DNA of 62,588 bases, taken from positions 1 through 62,588 of the forward strand of contig JAIOOS010000009.1 in NCBI GenBank assembly GCA_021414305.1. Reading direction: 5' to 3'. Source of the DNA: Burkholderiales bacterium. Its GTDB lineage: Bacteria; Pseudomonadota; Gammaproteobacteria; Burkholderiales; Burkholderiaceae_C. The position numbers and the translations under genes are program-made. Positions 1 through 8,726 of this stretch are shown here, piece after piece (the first letter of the stretch is position 1; every line of letters starts with the position of its first letter). Under the pieces are notes generated by a model. That model saw only the letters and a list, made by a program, of their open reading frames with translations, made no database searches and was not told the DNA's origin.

Positions 1-1121
1 AACTCGGTGTGCCGGCGGTGGTCGGCTGCGGCGACGCGACCGAAACCCTGAAGGACGGCGCGCTGGTCACCGTCGCCTGCTCGGAGGGCGACACCGGCTA
101 CATCTACGACGGCCTGCTGGAGACGGAGATCAGCGACGTGGTGCGAGGCGAACTGCCGTACTGCCCGATCAAGATCATGATGAACGTCGGCAACCCGCAG
201 CTCGCATTCGACTTCGCGCAGATGCCCAACAGCGGCGTCGGCCTGGCGCGGCTCGAATTCATCATCAACAACAACATCGGCGTGCATCCGAAGGCGATCC
301 TCGACTATCCGAACATCGACGCCGACCTGAAGAAAGCGGTCGAGAGCGTCGCCCGCGGCCATGCCTCGCCGCGTGCCTTCTACGTCGACAAGCTCGCCGA
401 AGGCATCGCCACCATCGCCGCGGCGTTCTGGCCGAAGCCGGTGATCGTTCGCCTCTCCGACTTCAAGAGCAACGAGTACAGGAAGCTGATCGGCGGCTCG
501 CGCTACGAGCCCGAGGAAGAAAACCCGATGCTCGGCTTCCGCGGCGCCTCGCGCTACGTCAGCGAGGCCTTCGGCGAGGCGTTCGCGATGGAATGCGAGG
601 CGCTGGTCCGGGTGCGCCGCGACATGGGCCTCGACAACGTCGAGGTCATGGTGCCGTTCGTTCGCACCCTCGGCCAGGCCAAGCAGGTGGTTGGCATGCT
701 CGCCGAGCACGGCCTGAAGCGCGCCTCGGCGGGCGGGACCGACGGCCTCAAGGTGATCATGATGTGCGAGGTGCCGAGCAACGCGATCCTCGCCGAGCAG
801 TTCCTCGAGCACTTCGACGGCATGTCGATCGGCTCGAACGACCTCACCCAGCTCACCCTCGGCCTCGACCGCGATTCCGGCCTCGAGCTGCTCGCCAAGG
901 ACTTCGACGAGCGCGACCCGGCCGTCAAGGCGATGATCTCGCGCGCCATCGCCGCCTGCCGCGCCACCGGCAAGTACATCGGCATCTGCGGCCAGGGGCC
1001 GAGCGACCATCCCGACTTCGCCGACTGGCTGGCCGACGAAGGCATCGTCTCGATCTCGCTCAACCCCGACTCGGTGGTCGAGACCTGGCAGCGGCTGGCG
1101 ACGCGCAAGCCCGTCGTCTAG
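1..1121 (+). CDS. ppsA: Phosphoenolpyruvate synthase, C-terminal part (5' end outside window)
   Basis: Converts pyruvate plus ATP to phosphoenolpyruvate, AMP and phosphate for gluconeogenesis in the cytoplasm. About 370 C-terminal residues are present; the reading frame is open to the window edge, so the N-terminal ATP-binding domain and start lie upstream. What remains is the end of the phosphohistidine domain and the PEP-utilizer TIM barrel. Visible signatures are [15 protein letters not shown], the EVPSNAIL segment, [10 protein letters not shown] and the catalytic-cysteine stretch [10 protein letters not shown] near the C-terminus. This pattern is typical of PpsA rather than pyruvate phosphate dikinase. 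It converges on the acetyltransferase gene 10 bp downstream with no obvious terminator. Confidence 0.95.
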   Translation, partial: LGVPAVVGCGDATETLKDGALVTVACSEGDTGYIYDGLLETEISDVVRGELPYCPIKIMMNVGNPQLAFDFAQMPNSGVGLARLEFIINNNIGVHPKAILDYPNIDADLKKAVESVARGHASPRAFYVDKLAEGIATIAAAFWPKPVIVRLSDFKSNEYRKLIGGSRYEPEEENPMLGFRGASRYVSEAFGEAFAMECEALVRVRRDMGLDNVEVMVPFVRTLGQAKQVVGMLAEHGLKRASAGGTDGLKVIMMCEVPSNAILAEQFLEHFDGMSIGSNDLTQLTLGLDRDSGLELLAKDFDERDPAVKAMISRAIAACRATGKYIGICGQGPSDHPDFADWLADEGIVSISLNPDSVVETWQRLATRKPVV

Positions 1122-1131
1122 GCGGAGCGAC

Positions 1132-1683
1132 TCAGAGCGCCAGCACCATGTGCAGCTTGTCGTGGTACTGGCCGTTGTCGAGGCGGATCGCCCGGGGCAG
1201 GTTGCCGTAGACCGTGAAGCCGCTGCTTTCGTAGAGGCTTACCGCGTGGGCGTTGCCCGCGGTGACGGTGAGGGTCAGCATCTCGAGCCCGCCGATCCGC
1301 CGCGACTCGCCGATCAGGCCCTGCAGCAGCGCCCGGCCGACGCCGCGGCTGCGCGCCTCGGGCCGTACCATCATGCCGACGATGTGGCCGACGTGACGGC
1401 CCTTCTTCCTCCGGTCGCGCTCGCAGCCGATCGCGCCGACGAGCCGCTCGCCGACGCACGCGCCGAGCACGAACTGGCCGCGCTCGCGCCGGTCGAGGCC
1501 GAGGCGGTGCAGGTAGTCGGTGGGTTCCTTCGCGCGCTCCTCGGTAGCATCGGAGGTGAAGGCCTCGGGATGGGCGAGCAGCATGTCGTCGCGCAGGTCC
1601 TTGTAGGCCGGCAGGTCGGCGGCCGCGAGCAGGCGGATCGCGACCGCGCCGTCAGCCCGAATTGCGTGCGGCGCCAAGCTCAA
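1132..1683 (-). CDS. GNAT-family N-acetyltransferase
   Basis: A 183-residue acetyl-CoA-dependent acyltransferase of unknown substrate. The acetyl-CoA pyrophosphate loop (motif A) is seen as [15 protein letters not shown], and a C-terminal [13 protein letters not shown] segment is typical of GNAT folds. Its start overlaps the moaA stop by 4 bp (ATGA), so it is probably translated from the moaA message. Nothing in the sequence links its substrate to molybdopterin; co-transcription may be incidental. Confidence 0.85.
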   Translation of the reverse strand: MSLAPHAIRADGAVAIRLLAAADLPAYKDLRDDMLLAHPEAFTSDATEERAKEPTDYLHRLGLDRRERGQFVLGACVGERLVGAIGCERDRRKKGRHVGHIVGMMVRPEARSRGVGRALLQGLIGESRRIGGLEMLTLTVTAGNAHAVSLYESSGFTVYGNLPRAIRLDNGQYHDKLHMVLAL

Positions 1684-2798
1684 CCGCCGATGTAGTGCAT
1701 CTCGACCCGGCGCTCCCCCGTGCCGGCGGCAACGCCCTGGCCGCGCAGCTCGGAGTACCGGTCGTCGCGGCCTTGCCAGACGAGGCCGATCGCCGCGGCG
1801 ATCTCGGCATCGCTCGCGCCACCGCGCAACAGGCCACGCAGGTCGTGGCCGCGGCTGGCGAACAGGCAGAGGAAAAGCTTGCCTTCGGTCGACAGGCGCG
1901 CCCGGTTGCAGTCGTGACAGAAGGCCTTGGTCACGCTCGAGATCGTGCCGATCTCGCCTGCGACTCCGGCCTCGGCGTAGCGCCAGCGCTCCGCCGTCTC
2001 GCCCACGGTCGTGACCGGCACGGGCTCGAGCGCGAAGGCCTCGCCGAGGCGCGCGATCACCTCGGCCGAGGGCAGCACGTCGTCCATGCGCCAGCCGTTG
2101 GTCTCGCCGACGTCCATGTACTCGATGAAGCGCAGCGCGACGTTGCGACCGCGGAAGTGGCGCGCCATCGGCACGATTTCCTGGTCGTTGGTGCCGCGCT
2201 TGACGACCATGTTGACCTTGATCGGCCCGAGGCCGGCGCGCTCGGCGGCGTCGATGCCGGCCAGCACCTCGGCGACCGGGAAGTCGGCGTCGTTCATCCG
2301 CCGGAAGATCCGGTCGTCGAGGGCGTCGAGGCTGACGGTGATGCGGCCGAGCCCGGCGCGCTTCAGCGACTCGGCCTTCTTCGCCAGGATCGAGCCGTTG
2401 GTCGTCAGCGTCAGGTCGAGCGGATCGCCGAAGGCAGTGCGCAGCTCGGCCAGCAGGGCGACCAGCCGTTCGAGGTCGCGGCGCAGCAGCGGCTCGCCGC
2501 CGGTGAGGCGGATCTTGCGCACGCCATGGGCGACGAACAGCGCCGCGAGCCGGGCGATCTCCTCGAAGCTCAGCAGCGAGGACTGCGGCAGGAAGCCGTA
2601 CTGCTTGTCGAAGATCTCCTTCGGCATGCAGTAGCTGCAGCGGAAGTTGCAGCGGTCGGTGACCGAGATGCGCAGGTCGTGCAGCGGCCGCTGCAGGCGG
2701 TCGAGGAGCACGCCGGTCGGCGCCGCGAGGATCGCCGGAATGGCGGGCAGCGACGCCAGGTAGCGGTGGTCGGCAAGGGGGATGACTCTTTCGGTCAT
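1680..2798 (-). CDS. moaA: GTP 3',8-cyclase MoaA
   Basis: Radical SAM enzyme that, with MoaC, converts GTP to cyclic pyranopterin monophosphate, the first step of molybdenum cofactor synthesis. The protein has 372 residues, slightly longer than usual because of an N-terminal extension of about 40. The radical SAM CxxxCxxC motif is C50, C54, C57. The second 4Fe-4S cluster motif is C294, C297, C311, and the C-terminus is the GG pair needed for MoaA activity. It lies apart from moeA-moaD-moaE at 26.7-28.7 kb, so the pathway is split within this window; moaC and moaB/mog are not present. Confidence 0.96.
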   Translation of the reverse strand: MTERVIPLADHRYLASLPAIPAILAAPTGVLLDRLQRPLHDLRISVTDRCNFRCSYCMPKEIFDKQYGFLPQSSLLSFEEIARLAALFVAHGVRKIRLTGGEPLLRRDLERLVALLAELRTAFGDPLDLTLTTNGSILAKKAESLKRAGLGRITVSLDALDDRIFRRMNDADFPVAEVLAGIDAAERAGLGPIKVNMVVKRGTNDQEIVPMARHFRGRNVALRFIEYMDVGETNGWRMDDVLPSAEVIARLGEAFALEPVPVTTVGETAERWRYAEAGVAGEIGTISSVTKAFCHDCNRARLSTEGKLFLCLFASRGHDLRGLLRGGASDAEIAAAIGLVWQGRDDRYSELRGQGVAAGTGERRVEMHYIGG

Positions 2799-2844
2799 TC
2801 GATCATTGTGCCTTCGCCCCGCAGCCGGGGCGCGGGCCTGGCGC

Positions 2845-3522
2845 TCAGTGCGTGGCGGGCACCGTCGGGGCGTCCAGCGCGGCCTGCGTGGTCGGCGCGG
2901 GCAGCTCGGCCCGGCGCGCGCCGGTGAAGCGCTTGGCCCAGTAGGCGAAGCTCATGTCGTCGGTACGCACGTCCTTGCCGTGGCTGGGCGCATGGATGAA
3001 GCGGTTGTCGCCGATGTAGATGCCGACGTGCGAGAAGGTCCGGCGCATGGTGTTGAAGAACACCAGGTCGCCGGGCTTGAGCTCGTTGCGCTGGACGGCG
3101 ACCAGGCCGGGCGCCGTGGCCTGCTCGTCGGCGCGGCGCGGCAGCACCAGGCCGAGGCTGAGCTCGAACACGTGGCGGGTGAAGCCGCTGCAGTCGAAGC
3201 CGGTCTCGGCCGAGTTGCCGCCGCGGCGGTAGCGCACGCCGATGAAATTCATCGCCGAGACCACCATGTCGGAGGCGCGGTCCTGGACCCGGCGCATCAG
3301 GCCGGCCTCGGCTGGCGGAGGGGCGGCGGGCGCCGGCTCGGCCGCGGCGGCCGGTGCCGCCGGCGTGGCCGCGGCGAGGATGCCCTTGTCGGCCAGCAGC
3401 TTCATCACCGGATCGGCGTTCTCGCCGGGATTGGCCGCGGCGGCACCGCCGGCCAGCGTCATCGCCACGGCCAGGGCCAGCCCGAAGGCAAGGCGGCGCG
3501 GCGACGGGGAAGGGGTTCGCAT
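2845..3522 (-). CDS. Exported NlpC/P60 cell-wall endopeptidase
   Basis: Predicted peptidoglycan stem-peptide hydrolase of 225 residues. The chosen ATG gives an N-terminal signal peptide (about residues 1-30, hydrophobic run ending in AAAA). A Pro/Ala-rich linker around residues 55-73 leads to the NlpC/P60 domain. Catalytic residues fit C111 in the DCSG motif, H165 in SHVGIYIG, and H177 in FIHAPS as the third polar residue. A longer upstream frame exists but lacks protein character. It is divergent from the acuI-like gene 133 bp away. Confidence 0.9.
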   Translation of the reverse strand: MRTPSPSPRRLAFGLALAVAMTLAGGAAAANPGENADPVMKLLADKGILAAATPAAPAAAAEPAPAAPPPAEAGLMRRVQDRASDMVVSAMNFIGVRYRRGGNSAETGFDCSGFTRHVFELSLGLVLPRRADEQATAPGLVAVQRNELKPGDLVFFNTMRRTFSHVGIYIGDNRFIHAPSHGKDVRTDDMSFAYWAKRFTGARRAELPAPTTQAALDAPTVPATH

Positions 3523-3655
3523 CGGGGCGCAGCATAGGCGAGCCGCGGCGGGCCAGTCAACCTCGAAAACGCCTCGTTTCACGGCGTAGTTCCGGGCCTC
3601 GCGGCGGGCTCGGCTATCGTTCCCGACCTCACCGCCAGCCCCCGAGAGGATCTCC

Positions 3656-4639
3656 ATGTTCAAGGCCCTGCTGCTCGAAAAGGACCAAAGCGGGTTTCGT
3701 GCCGGCGTTCGCCCGGTCGACGAGAGCGCGCTGCCGGAGGGCGACGTGCAGGCAACGGTCGCCCACTCGACCCTGAACTTCAAGGACGGCCTGGCGATCA
3801 CCAACCGCAGCCCGGTCGTTCGCGCCTGGCCGATGGTGGCCGGCATCGATGGCGCCGGCACGGTGCTGCAATCCAGCCATGCCGACTGGAAGCCGGGCGA
3901 TCGCTTCGTCCACAACGGCTGGGGCCTGGGCGAGACGCGCTGGGGCTGCCTGGCCGAGCGTGCCAGCCTGAAGGGCGACTGGCTGGTCCGCCTGCCGGCG
4001 GCGTTCACCACCCGCCAGGCGATGGCGATCGGCACCGCCGGCTATACGGCGATGCTGTGCGTGCTGGCGCTCGAGCGGCACGGCGTCGTCGCCGGCGACG
4101 GCAGCGTGCTCGTCACCGGCGCGAGCGGCGGCGTCGGCAGCGTCGCGATCGCACTGCTCGCGCGCCTCGGCCATCGCGTCGTCGCCTCGAGCGGCAAGCC
4201 CGACCAGGCCGACTACCTGCGCCGCCTCGGCGCCGCCGAGGTGATCGACCGGGCCGAGCTCGCCGCAGCCGGCAAGCCGCTGCAGAAGGAGCGCTGGAGC
4301 GCGGTGGTCGACGCCGTCGGCAGCCAGACCCTGGCGAACGCGCTCGCGCAGACGCGCTACGGCGGCGTGGTCGCCGCCTGCGGCCTGGCCCAGGGCCACG
4401 ACCTGCCGGCGACGGTGATGCCCTTCATCCTGCGCGGCGTGACGCTCGCCGGCATCGACAGCGTGATGGCGCCGATCGCCGCCCGCCGGCTCGCCTGGGA
4501 GCGGCTGGCGCGCGACCTCGACCCGGCCGCGCTCGAGCTGATCACCGAGGAGGTGCCGCTGGAGCGCGCCGTCGAGAAGGCCGAGGCGCTGATGGCCGGC
4601 AAGGTGCGCGGCCGCGTCGTCGTCGCGATCGGCGCCTGA
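3656..4639 (+). CDS. acuI: Acrylyl-CoA reductase (AcuI/YhdH family MDR oxidoreductase)
   Basis: NADPH-dependent zinc-free medium-chain reductase. AcuI/YhdH members reduce acrylyl-CoA to propionyl-CoA and so detoxify acrylyl-CoA from 3-hydroxypropionate or DMSP metabolism. The protein has 327 residues, the family's usual length. It shows the N-terminal STLNFKDGLA and GIDGAGTV segments and the nucleotide-binding loop TGASGGVGSVA, with the SSGKPDQADYLRRLGA segment after it. A GAGAGGA ribosome-binding site lies about 6 nt before the ATG. With the PrpE-type synthetase 2 kb downstream, it suggests short-chain acyl-CoA metabolism here. The exact substrate is inferred from family. Confidence 0.85.
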   Translation: MFKALLLEKDQSGFRAGVRPVDESALPEGDVQATVAHSTLNFKDGLAITNRSPVVRAWPMVAGIDGAGTVLQSSHADWKPGDRFVHNGWGLGETRWGCLAERASLKGDWLVRLPAAFTTRQAMAIGTAGYTAMLCVLALERHGVVAGDGSVLVTGASGGVGSVAIALLARLGHRVVASSGKPDQADYLRRLGAAEVIDRAELAAAGKPLQKERWSAVVDAVGSQTLANALAQTRYGGVVAACGLAQGHDLPATVMPFILRGVTLAGIDSVMAPIAARRLAWERLARDLDPAALELITEEVPLERAVEKAEALMAGKVRGRVVVAIGA

Positions 4640-4654
4640 GCCCGGCCTCGCGCT

Positions 4655-5194
4655 TCAGCGCAGGAGCTGCAGGAGCAGCTTGAACTTCGGGTGCTCGCTG
4701 GTGCGCAGCCACTCGAAGACCACCATCTCGGTCGTCACCACGTCGGCGCCGATGCTGCGCGCCCGCTCGGTCGCGATCAGGCGGTTGTGCGGATGACGCG
4801 AGCCGACGGCGTCGGCCACCCATTTCACCTTGTGCCCGGTGTCGATCAGGCCGGCCACCGTCTGCATGACGCAGACGTGCGCCTCGCAGCCGGCGACGAC
4901 GTAGGTGTTGCGGCCCTGCGGCAGGCGCGACAGGAAGCCTTCCTCGGCGGTGGCCGAGAAGTGGAACTTGGAGAGCGTCGTGTCGCACAGGGCGGCGATC
5001 TCGGGCACCAGCGGGCCGAGCCCGTCGGGGTTCTCCTCGGTGCCGATGACGTGGATGCCGAGCTCGCGTGCGGCCCGGGCGAGCTGCACGCAGCGCCGGA
5101 TCACGGTCTCGGAATCGTGGATCGCCGGCATCAGGCGCGCCTGCGGATCGATGATCAGCAGGGTGCAGTCGGCGGGATCGCAGAGAATGGACAT
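4655..5194 (-). CDS. Isochorismatase-family cysteine hydrolase
   Basis: A 179-residue protein of the isochorismatase/nicotinamidase fold, which hydrolyses amide or vinyl-ether bonds; the substrate is unknown. The likely catalytic triad is D16 (LIIDPQ), K76 (SKFHFS) and C108 in GCEAHVCV. I chose the ATG at 5194 because GGAG sits 5 nt before it; a GTG two codons upstream (5200) is possible. It is convergent with acuI and divergent from the HpaB-family gene, with only 44 bp between starts. Confidence 0.85.
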   Translation of the reverse strand: MSILCDPADCTLLIIDPQARLMPAIHDSETVIRRCVQLARAARELGIHVIGTEENPDGLGPLVPEIAALCDTTLSKFHFSATAEEGFLSRLPQGRNTYVVAGCEAHVCVMQTVAGLIDTGHKVKWVADAVGSRHPHNRLIATERARSIGADVVTTEMVVFEWLRTSEHPKFKLLLQLLR

Positions 5195-5222
5195 GAGCAC
5201 TCCGGGGCGGCGCGACCCGCCA

Positions 5223-5234
5223 TTGTCAGGACAA
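5223..5234. promoter_or_regulatory. 12-bp inverted repeat in divergent intergenic gap
   Basis: TTGTC-AG-GACAA lies in the 44-bp gap between the isochorismatase-type and HpaB-family genes, and includes the probable ribosome-binding GGAC of the latter. It matches the centre of the perfect palindrome at 58111-58126 in 11 of 12 bases. It could be an operator, but at this length chance is a real alternative. Confidence 0.3.
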
Positions 5235-5238
5235 ACGC

Positions 5239-6804
5239 ATGCCCATGAACGCCGCCGAATACAGGGAATCGCTTCGCCGCTACAAGCCCCGGGTCTGGGT
5301 CGACGGCGAGCGGATCGAGAGCGTGGTCGATGCGCCGTCGCTGCAGCCCGGCATCAACGCCATGGGCGTGACCTACGACTATGCCCTGCGCGAGGACCTG
5401 GCGCCGGTGATGCGCGCGGTGCAGGCCTCCAGCGGCAAGAGCGTCAACCGGATGCTGCAGACCGACAGCAGCAGCGCCGACCTGCTCAACAAGCTCGAGG
5501 CGGTGCGCATCCTCTGCCAGGAAACAGGCTGCGCGCAGCGCTACCTGGCGCACGACGCCTTCAGCGCGCTGCAGCAGGCGACCGTGCATGTCGACGCCGA
5601 CACCGGCTCGCGCTACGGCGAGCGCTTCATGGCCTGGATGCACGACTTCCAGGATCGCGACCTGACTCTCGGCATCGCCATGACCGACGCCAAGGGCGAC
5701 CGCAGCAAGCGGCCGCACGAGCAGGCCAACCGCGACAGCTACGTCCACATCGTCGAGCGGAGCGCGAAGGGCATCGTCATCTCCGGGACGAAGGCGATCG
5801 TCACCGGCGCGCCCTACGTGCACGAGTTCCTGGTCATGCCGTGCCGCAACATGAGCGAGGCCGACGCCGACTTCGCCGTCTGCTGCGCCGTGCCCTGCGA
5901 CGCCGACGGCCTGACGATCGTCGCCCGTCCCGCCGGCCGGCCCGGCGAGAAGGCGGCGCTCTTTTCCAACAAGTACGGGCAGTCGACCGGAGTGCTCGTG
6001 TTCGACCGCGTCTTCGTGCCCTGGGAGCGCGTGTTCCTCGCCGGCGAGTGGCAGCATTCGGGCGCGCTCACCTACAGCTACGCGACCCATCATCGCCACA
6101 CCTGCATCGCCGCGCGCGCCGGCTTCGGCGACCTGCTGATCGGCGCCGGTGCGCTGATGTGCGAGGCCAACGGCTTCGACCCCGGCAAGGAAACGCACCT
6201 GCGCGAGCAGATGGTGCAGCTGATCTCGATCGTCGAGGGCTTCTATGCCTGCGGCGTGGCCGCCAGCGTCTATGCGACCGAGGATCCGCTGTCGAAGGTG
6301 GTGATGCCCGATGCGGTGTTCTCGAACATCGGCAAGCTGCTGCTCGCCAACCAGATCTACGAGATGCAGCGCATCGCCCACTACGTCTCGGGCGGGCTCA
6401 TCGTCACCCTGCCCGGGCCCGACGAGGACCACAACCCCGAGACCGCGGCCAACCTTGCCGACGTTCTTCGTGCCAACCCCGACGTGCCCTACGACAAGCG
6501 GATCCAGGCGGCGCGCTTCCTCGAAGACCTGACCGCCTCGTACCAGGGCGGCTGGTACTCGGTGATCAGCCTGCACGGCGGCGGCTCGCCGGCGGCGATG
6601 AAGCAGGAGATCTGGCGCAACTATCCGGTCGGCAACAAGGTCGAGCTGGTCGAGCGGCTGCTGAACCGCGGCCTGCTCGACGACCCCTCGCGGCCGATCA
6701 CCGCCAACAAGCAGCCGGGGCGCTGCTGCGACACCGGCTGCACCCCGCCCGCGCCGGCAACGACCATGGTCGCGCTGCCGGCCTCGACCCGGAGGACGTC
6801 ATGA
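5239..6804 (+). CDS. 4-hydroxyphenylacetate 3-hydroxylase / 4-hydroxybutyryl-CoA dehydratase family flavoprotein
   Basis: A 521-residue protein of the HpaB/AbfD flavin family (acyl-CoA-dehydrogenase-like fold). Members are either FADH2-dependent phenol hydroxylases or [4Fe-4S]-FAD dehydratases such as 4-hydroxybutyryl-CoA dehydratase. In AbfD the cluster ligands, as I recall them, are Cys99, Cys103, His292 and Cys299. Here C93 and C98 and the HHR at 284-286 are candidates, but the position matching Cys299 appears to be alanine, with a different Cys at 289. Function is therefore open. The C-terminus carries an unusual RCCDTGC cluster. The stop overlaps the prpE start (ATGA), so the two are coupled. 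Confidence 0.75.
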   Translation: MPMNAAEYRESLRRYKPRVWVDGERIESVVDAPSLQPGINAMGVTYDYALREDLAPVMRAVQASSGKSVNRMLQTDSSSADLLNKLEAVRILCQETGCAQRYLAHDAFSALQQATVHVDADTGSRYGERFMAWMHDFQDRDLTLGIAMTDAKGDRSKRPHEQANRDSYVHIVERSAKGIVISGTKAIVTGAPYVHEFLVMPCRNMSEADADFAVCCAVPCDADGLTIVARPAGRPGEKAALFSNKYGQSTGVLVFDRVFVPWERVFLAGEWQHSGALTYSYATHHRHTCIAARAGFGDLLIGAGALMCEANGFDPGKETHLREQMVQLISIVEGFYACGVAASVYATEDPLSKVVMPDAVFSNIGKLLLANQIYEMQRIAHYVSGGLIVTLPGPDEDHNPETAANLADVLRANPDVPYDKRIQAARFLEDLTASYQGGWYSVISLHGGGSPAAMKQEIWRNYPVGNKVELVERLLNRGLLDDPSRPITANKQPGRCCDTGCTPPAPATTMVALPASTRRTS

Positions 6805-8717
6805 GCGGCGGCATCGGCGCCGGCTATGCCGCCTTCCATCGTCGCTCGCTGGCGCACTGCGACGCGTTCTGGGCCGAGCAGGCCGCGCTGATCGACTGGC
6901 AGCGGCCGTTCGATTCGGTCTGCGACGCGAGCCGGCCGCCGTTCGTTCGCTGGTTCGCCGGCGGAACGACCAACCTGTGCCACAACGCGGTCGATCGCCA
7001 CCTGGCCGAGCGCGCGAGCCAGCCGGCGCTGATCCATGTCTCGACCGAGACCGACAGCGAGCGCATCTACACCTTTGCCGAGCTGCACGCCGAGGTGCAG
7101 CGCATGGCCGCGGTGCTGGTCGAGCTCGGCGTCGGCCTGGGGGACAGGGTCCTGATCTACATGCCGATGATTCCCGAGGCGGCGTTCGCCATGCTCGCCT
7201 GCGCGCGCATCGGCGCGATCCACTCGGTCGTGTTCGGCGGCTTCGCCAGCGTGAGCCTGGCGAGCCGGATCGACGACGCCGAGCCGAAGGTGGTGGTCAG
7301 CGCCGACGCGGGCAGCCGCGCCGGCAAGGTGATCGCCTACAAGCCGCTGCTCGACGAGGCGATCGTGCGGGCGGCGCACAAGCCGGCGAAGGTGTTGCTC
7401 GTCGATCGCGGCCTGGCGCCGATGCCGCTCCTGGCCGAGCGCGACGTGCTGTATGCGCCGCTGCGCGAACGCCATCTCGACACGGTCGTGCCCTGCGCCT
7501 GGGTCGACTCGACCCACCCGAGCTACACCCTCTACACCAGCGGCACGACCGGGCGGCCCAAGGGCGTGCAGCGCGACACCGGCGGCTACGCGGTGGCGCT
7601 CGCCGCGAGCATGAAGCACATCTTCCTCGGCCGGGCCGGGGAGACCTACTTCTCCACCAGCGACATCGGCTGGGTGGTCGGGCACAGCTACATCGTCTAC
7701 GGACCGTTGATCGCGGGCATGGCGACGATCATGTACGAGGGCCTGCCGATCCGGCCCGACGCCGGCATCTGGTGGAGCCTGGTCGAGAAGTACAAGGTGA
7801 CGGCGATGTTCACCGCGCCGACGGCGATCCGCGTGCTGAAGAAGCAGGACCCGAAATACCTGCGCCAGTACGACCTGTCGAGCCTGCGCGCCCTGTTCCT
7901 CGCCGGCGAGCCGCTCGACGAGCCGACCGCAGCGTGGATTTCCGAGGCGATCGGCAAGCCGATCATCGACAACTACTGGCAGACCGAGAGCGGCTGGCCG
8001 ATCCTGACGATCGCCAACGGCGTCGAGAAGGGCGAGAGCCGGTTCGGCAGCCCGGGCGTGCCGATGTACGGCTTCGACGTGCGCATCGTCGACGAGGCGA
8101 CCGGCGCCGACATCGTCGAGCCGGGGCGAAAGGGCGTGGTCGTCATCGAGGGGCCGACGCCGCCCGGGTTCATGCAGACGGTGTGGCGAGACGATCGTCG
8201 GTTCGTCGAGACCTACTGGAAGAGCATCGCCGGGCGCAGCGTCTACAACACCTTCGACTGGGGCATCCGTGACGCCGACGGCTACTTCTTCATCCTCGGC
8301 CGCACCGACGACGTCATCAACGTCGCCGGCCACCGCCTGGGCACGCGCGAGATCGAGGAGAGCATCTCCAGCCACTCGAACGTCGCCGAGGTCGCGGTCG
8401 TCGGCGTCGCCGACGCGCTGAAGGGCCAGGTGGCGATGGCCTTCGTCATCGCCCGCGACGCCAGCGCGCTCGGCGACCCGGCGGCGTGCCTCAAGCTCGA
8501 GGGCGACATCATGCGGACCGTGGACGTCCAGCTCGGCGCCTTGGCCCGGCCGTCGCGGGTGCACTTCGTGAGCGTGCTGCCGAAGACGCGCTCCGGCAAG
8601 CTGCTGCGTCGGGCGATCCAGGCGATCTGCGAGCACCGCGATCCTGGCGACCTGACGACGATCGAGGATCCGACGGCGCTGCAGCAGATCCGCGATCTGG
8701 TCGGACCTTCCGCCTGA
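6801..8717 (+). CDS. prpE: Propionate-CoA ligase (PrpE-type acyl-CoA synthetase)
   Basis: Activates propionate, or a related short-chain acid, to its CoA thioester through an acyl-adenylate. The 638-residue length fits PrpE/Acs. The adenylation core reads YTSGTTGRPKGVQRDTGG, where the VQRDTGG ending is characteristic of PrpE rather than acetyl-CoA synthetase. Downstream are the aromatic YWQTESGWP motif, the hinge GRTDDVINVAGHR and the C-terminal catalytic lysine in TRSGKLLRR. The start codon overlaps the stop of the HpaB/AbfD-family gene by 4 bp, which suggests that the product of one enzyme feeds the other, perhaps a hydroxy-acid activated to its CoA ester. Confidence 0.9.
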   Translation: MSGGIGAGYAAFHRRSLAHCDAFWAEQAALIDWQRPFDSVCDASRPPFVRWFAGGTTNLCHNAVDRHLAERASQPALIHVSTETDSERIYTFAELHAEVQRMAAVLVELGVGLGDRVLIYMPMIPEAAFAMLACARIGAIHSVVFGGFASVSLASRIDDAEPKVVVSADAGSRAGKVIAYKPLLDEAIVRAAHKPAKVLLVDRGLAPMPLLAERDVLYAPLRERHLDTVVPCAWVDSTHPSYTLYTSGTTGRPKGVQRDTGGYAVALAASMKHIFLGRAGETYFSTSDIGWVVGHSYIVYGPLIAGMATIMYEGLPIRPDAGIWWSLVEKYKVTAMFTAPTAIRVLKKQDPKYLRQYDLSSLRALFLAGEPLDEPTAAWISEAIGKPIIDNYWQTESGWPILTIANGVEKGESRFGSPGVPMYGFDVRIVDEATGADIVEPGRKGVVVIEGPTPPGFMQTVWRDDRRFVETYWKSIAGRSVYNTFDWGIRDADGYFFILGRTDDVINVAGHRLGTREIEESISSHSNVAEVAVVGVADALKGQVAMAFVIARDASALGDPAACLKLEGDIMRTVDVQLGALARPSRVHFVSVLPKTRSGKLLRRAIQAICEHRDPGDLTTIEDPTALQQIRDLVGPSA

Positions 8718-8726
8718 GGAGGCACA

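Noticed and set aside
2799..2844. Moco riboswitch or small gene near moaA and the NlpC/P60 gene
   Set aside because: The gap is 46 bp; too short and without structure.
2845..4035. Longer 396-codon version of the NlpC/P60 gene
   Set aside because: It would read antisense into acuI; the ATG at 3522 is followed at once by a signal peptide.
6720..6804. Frameshift at the C-terminus of the HpaB-family protein
   Set aside because: The tail after RCCDTGC is Pro/Ala-rich and odd, but no alternative frame gives a better continuation before the coupled prpE start.
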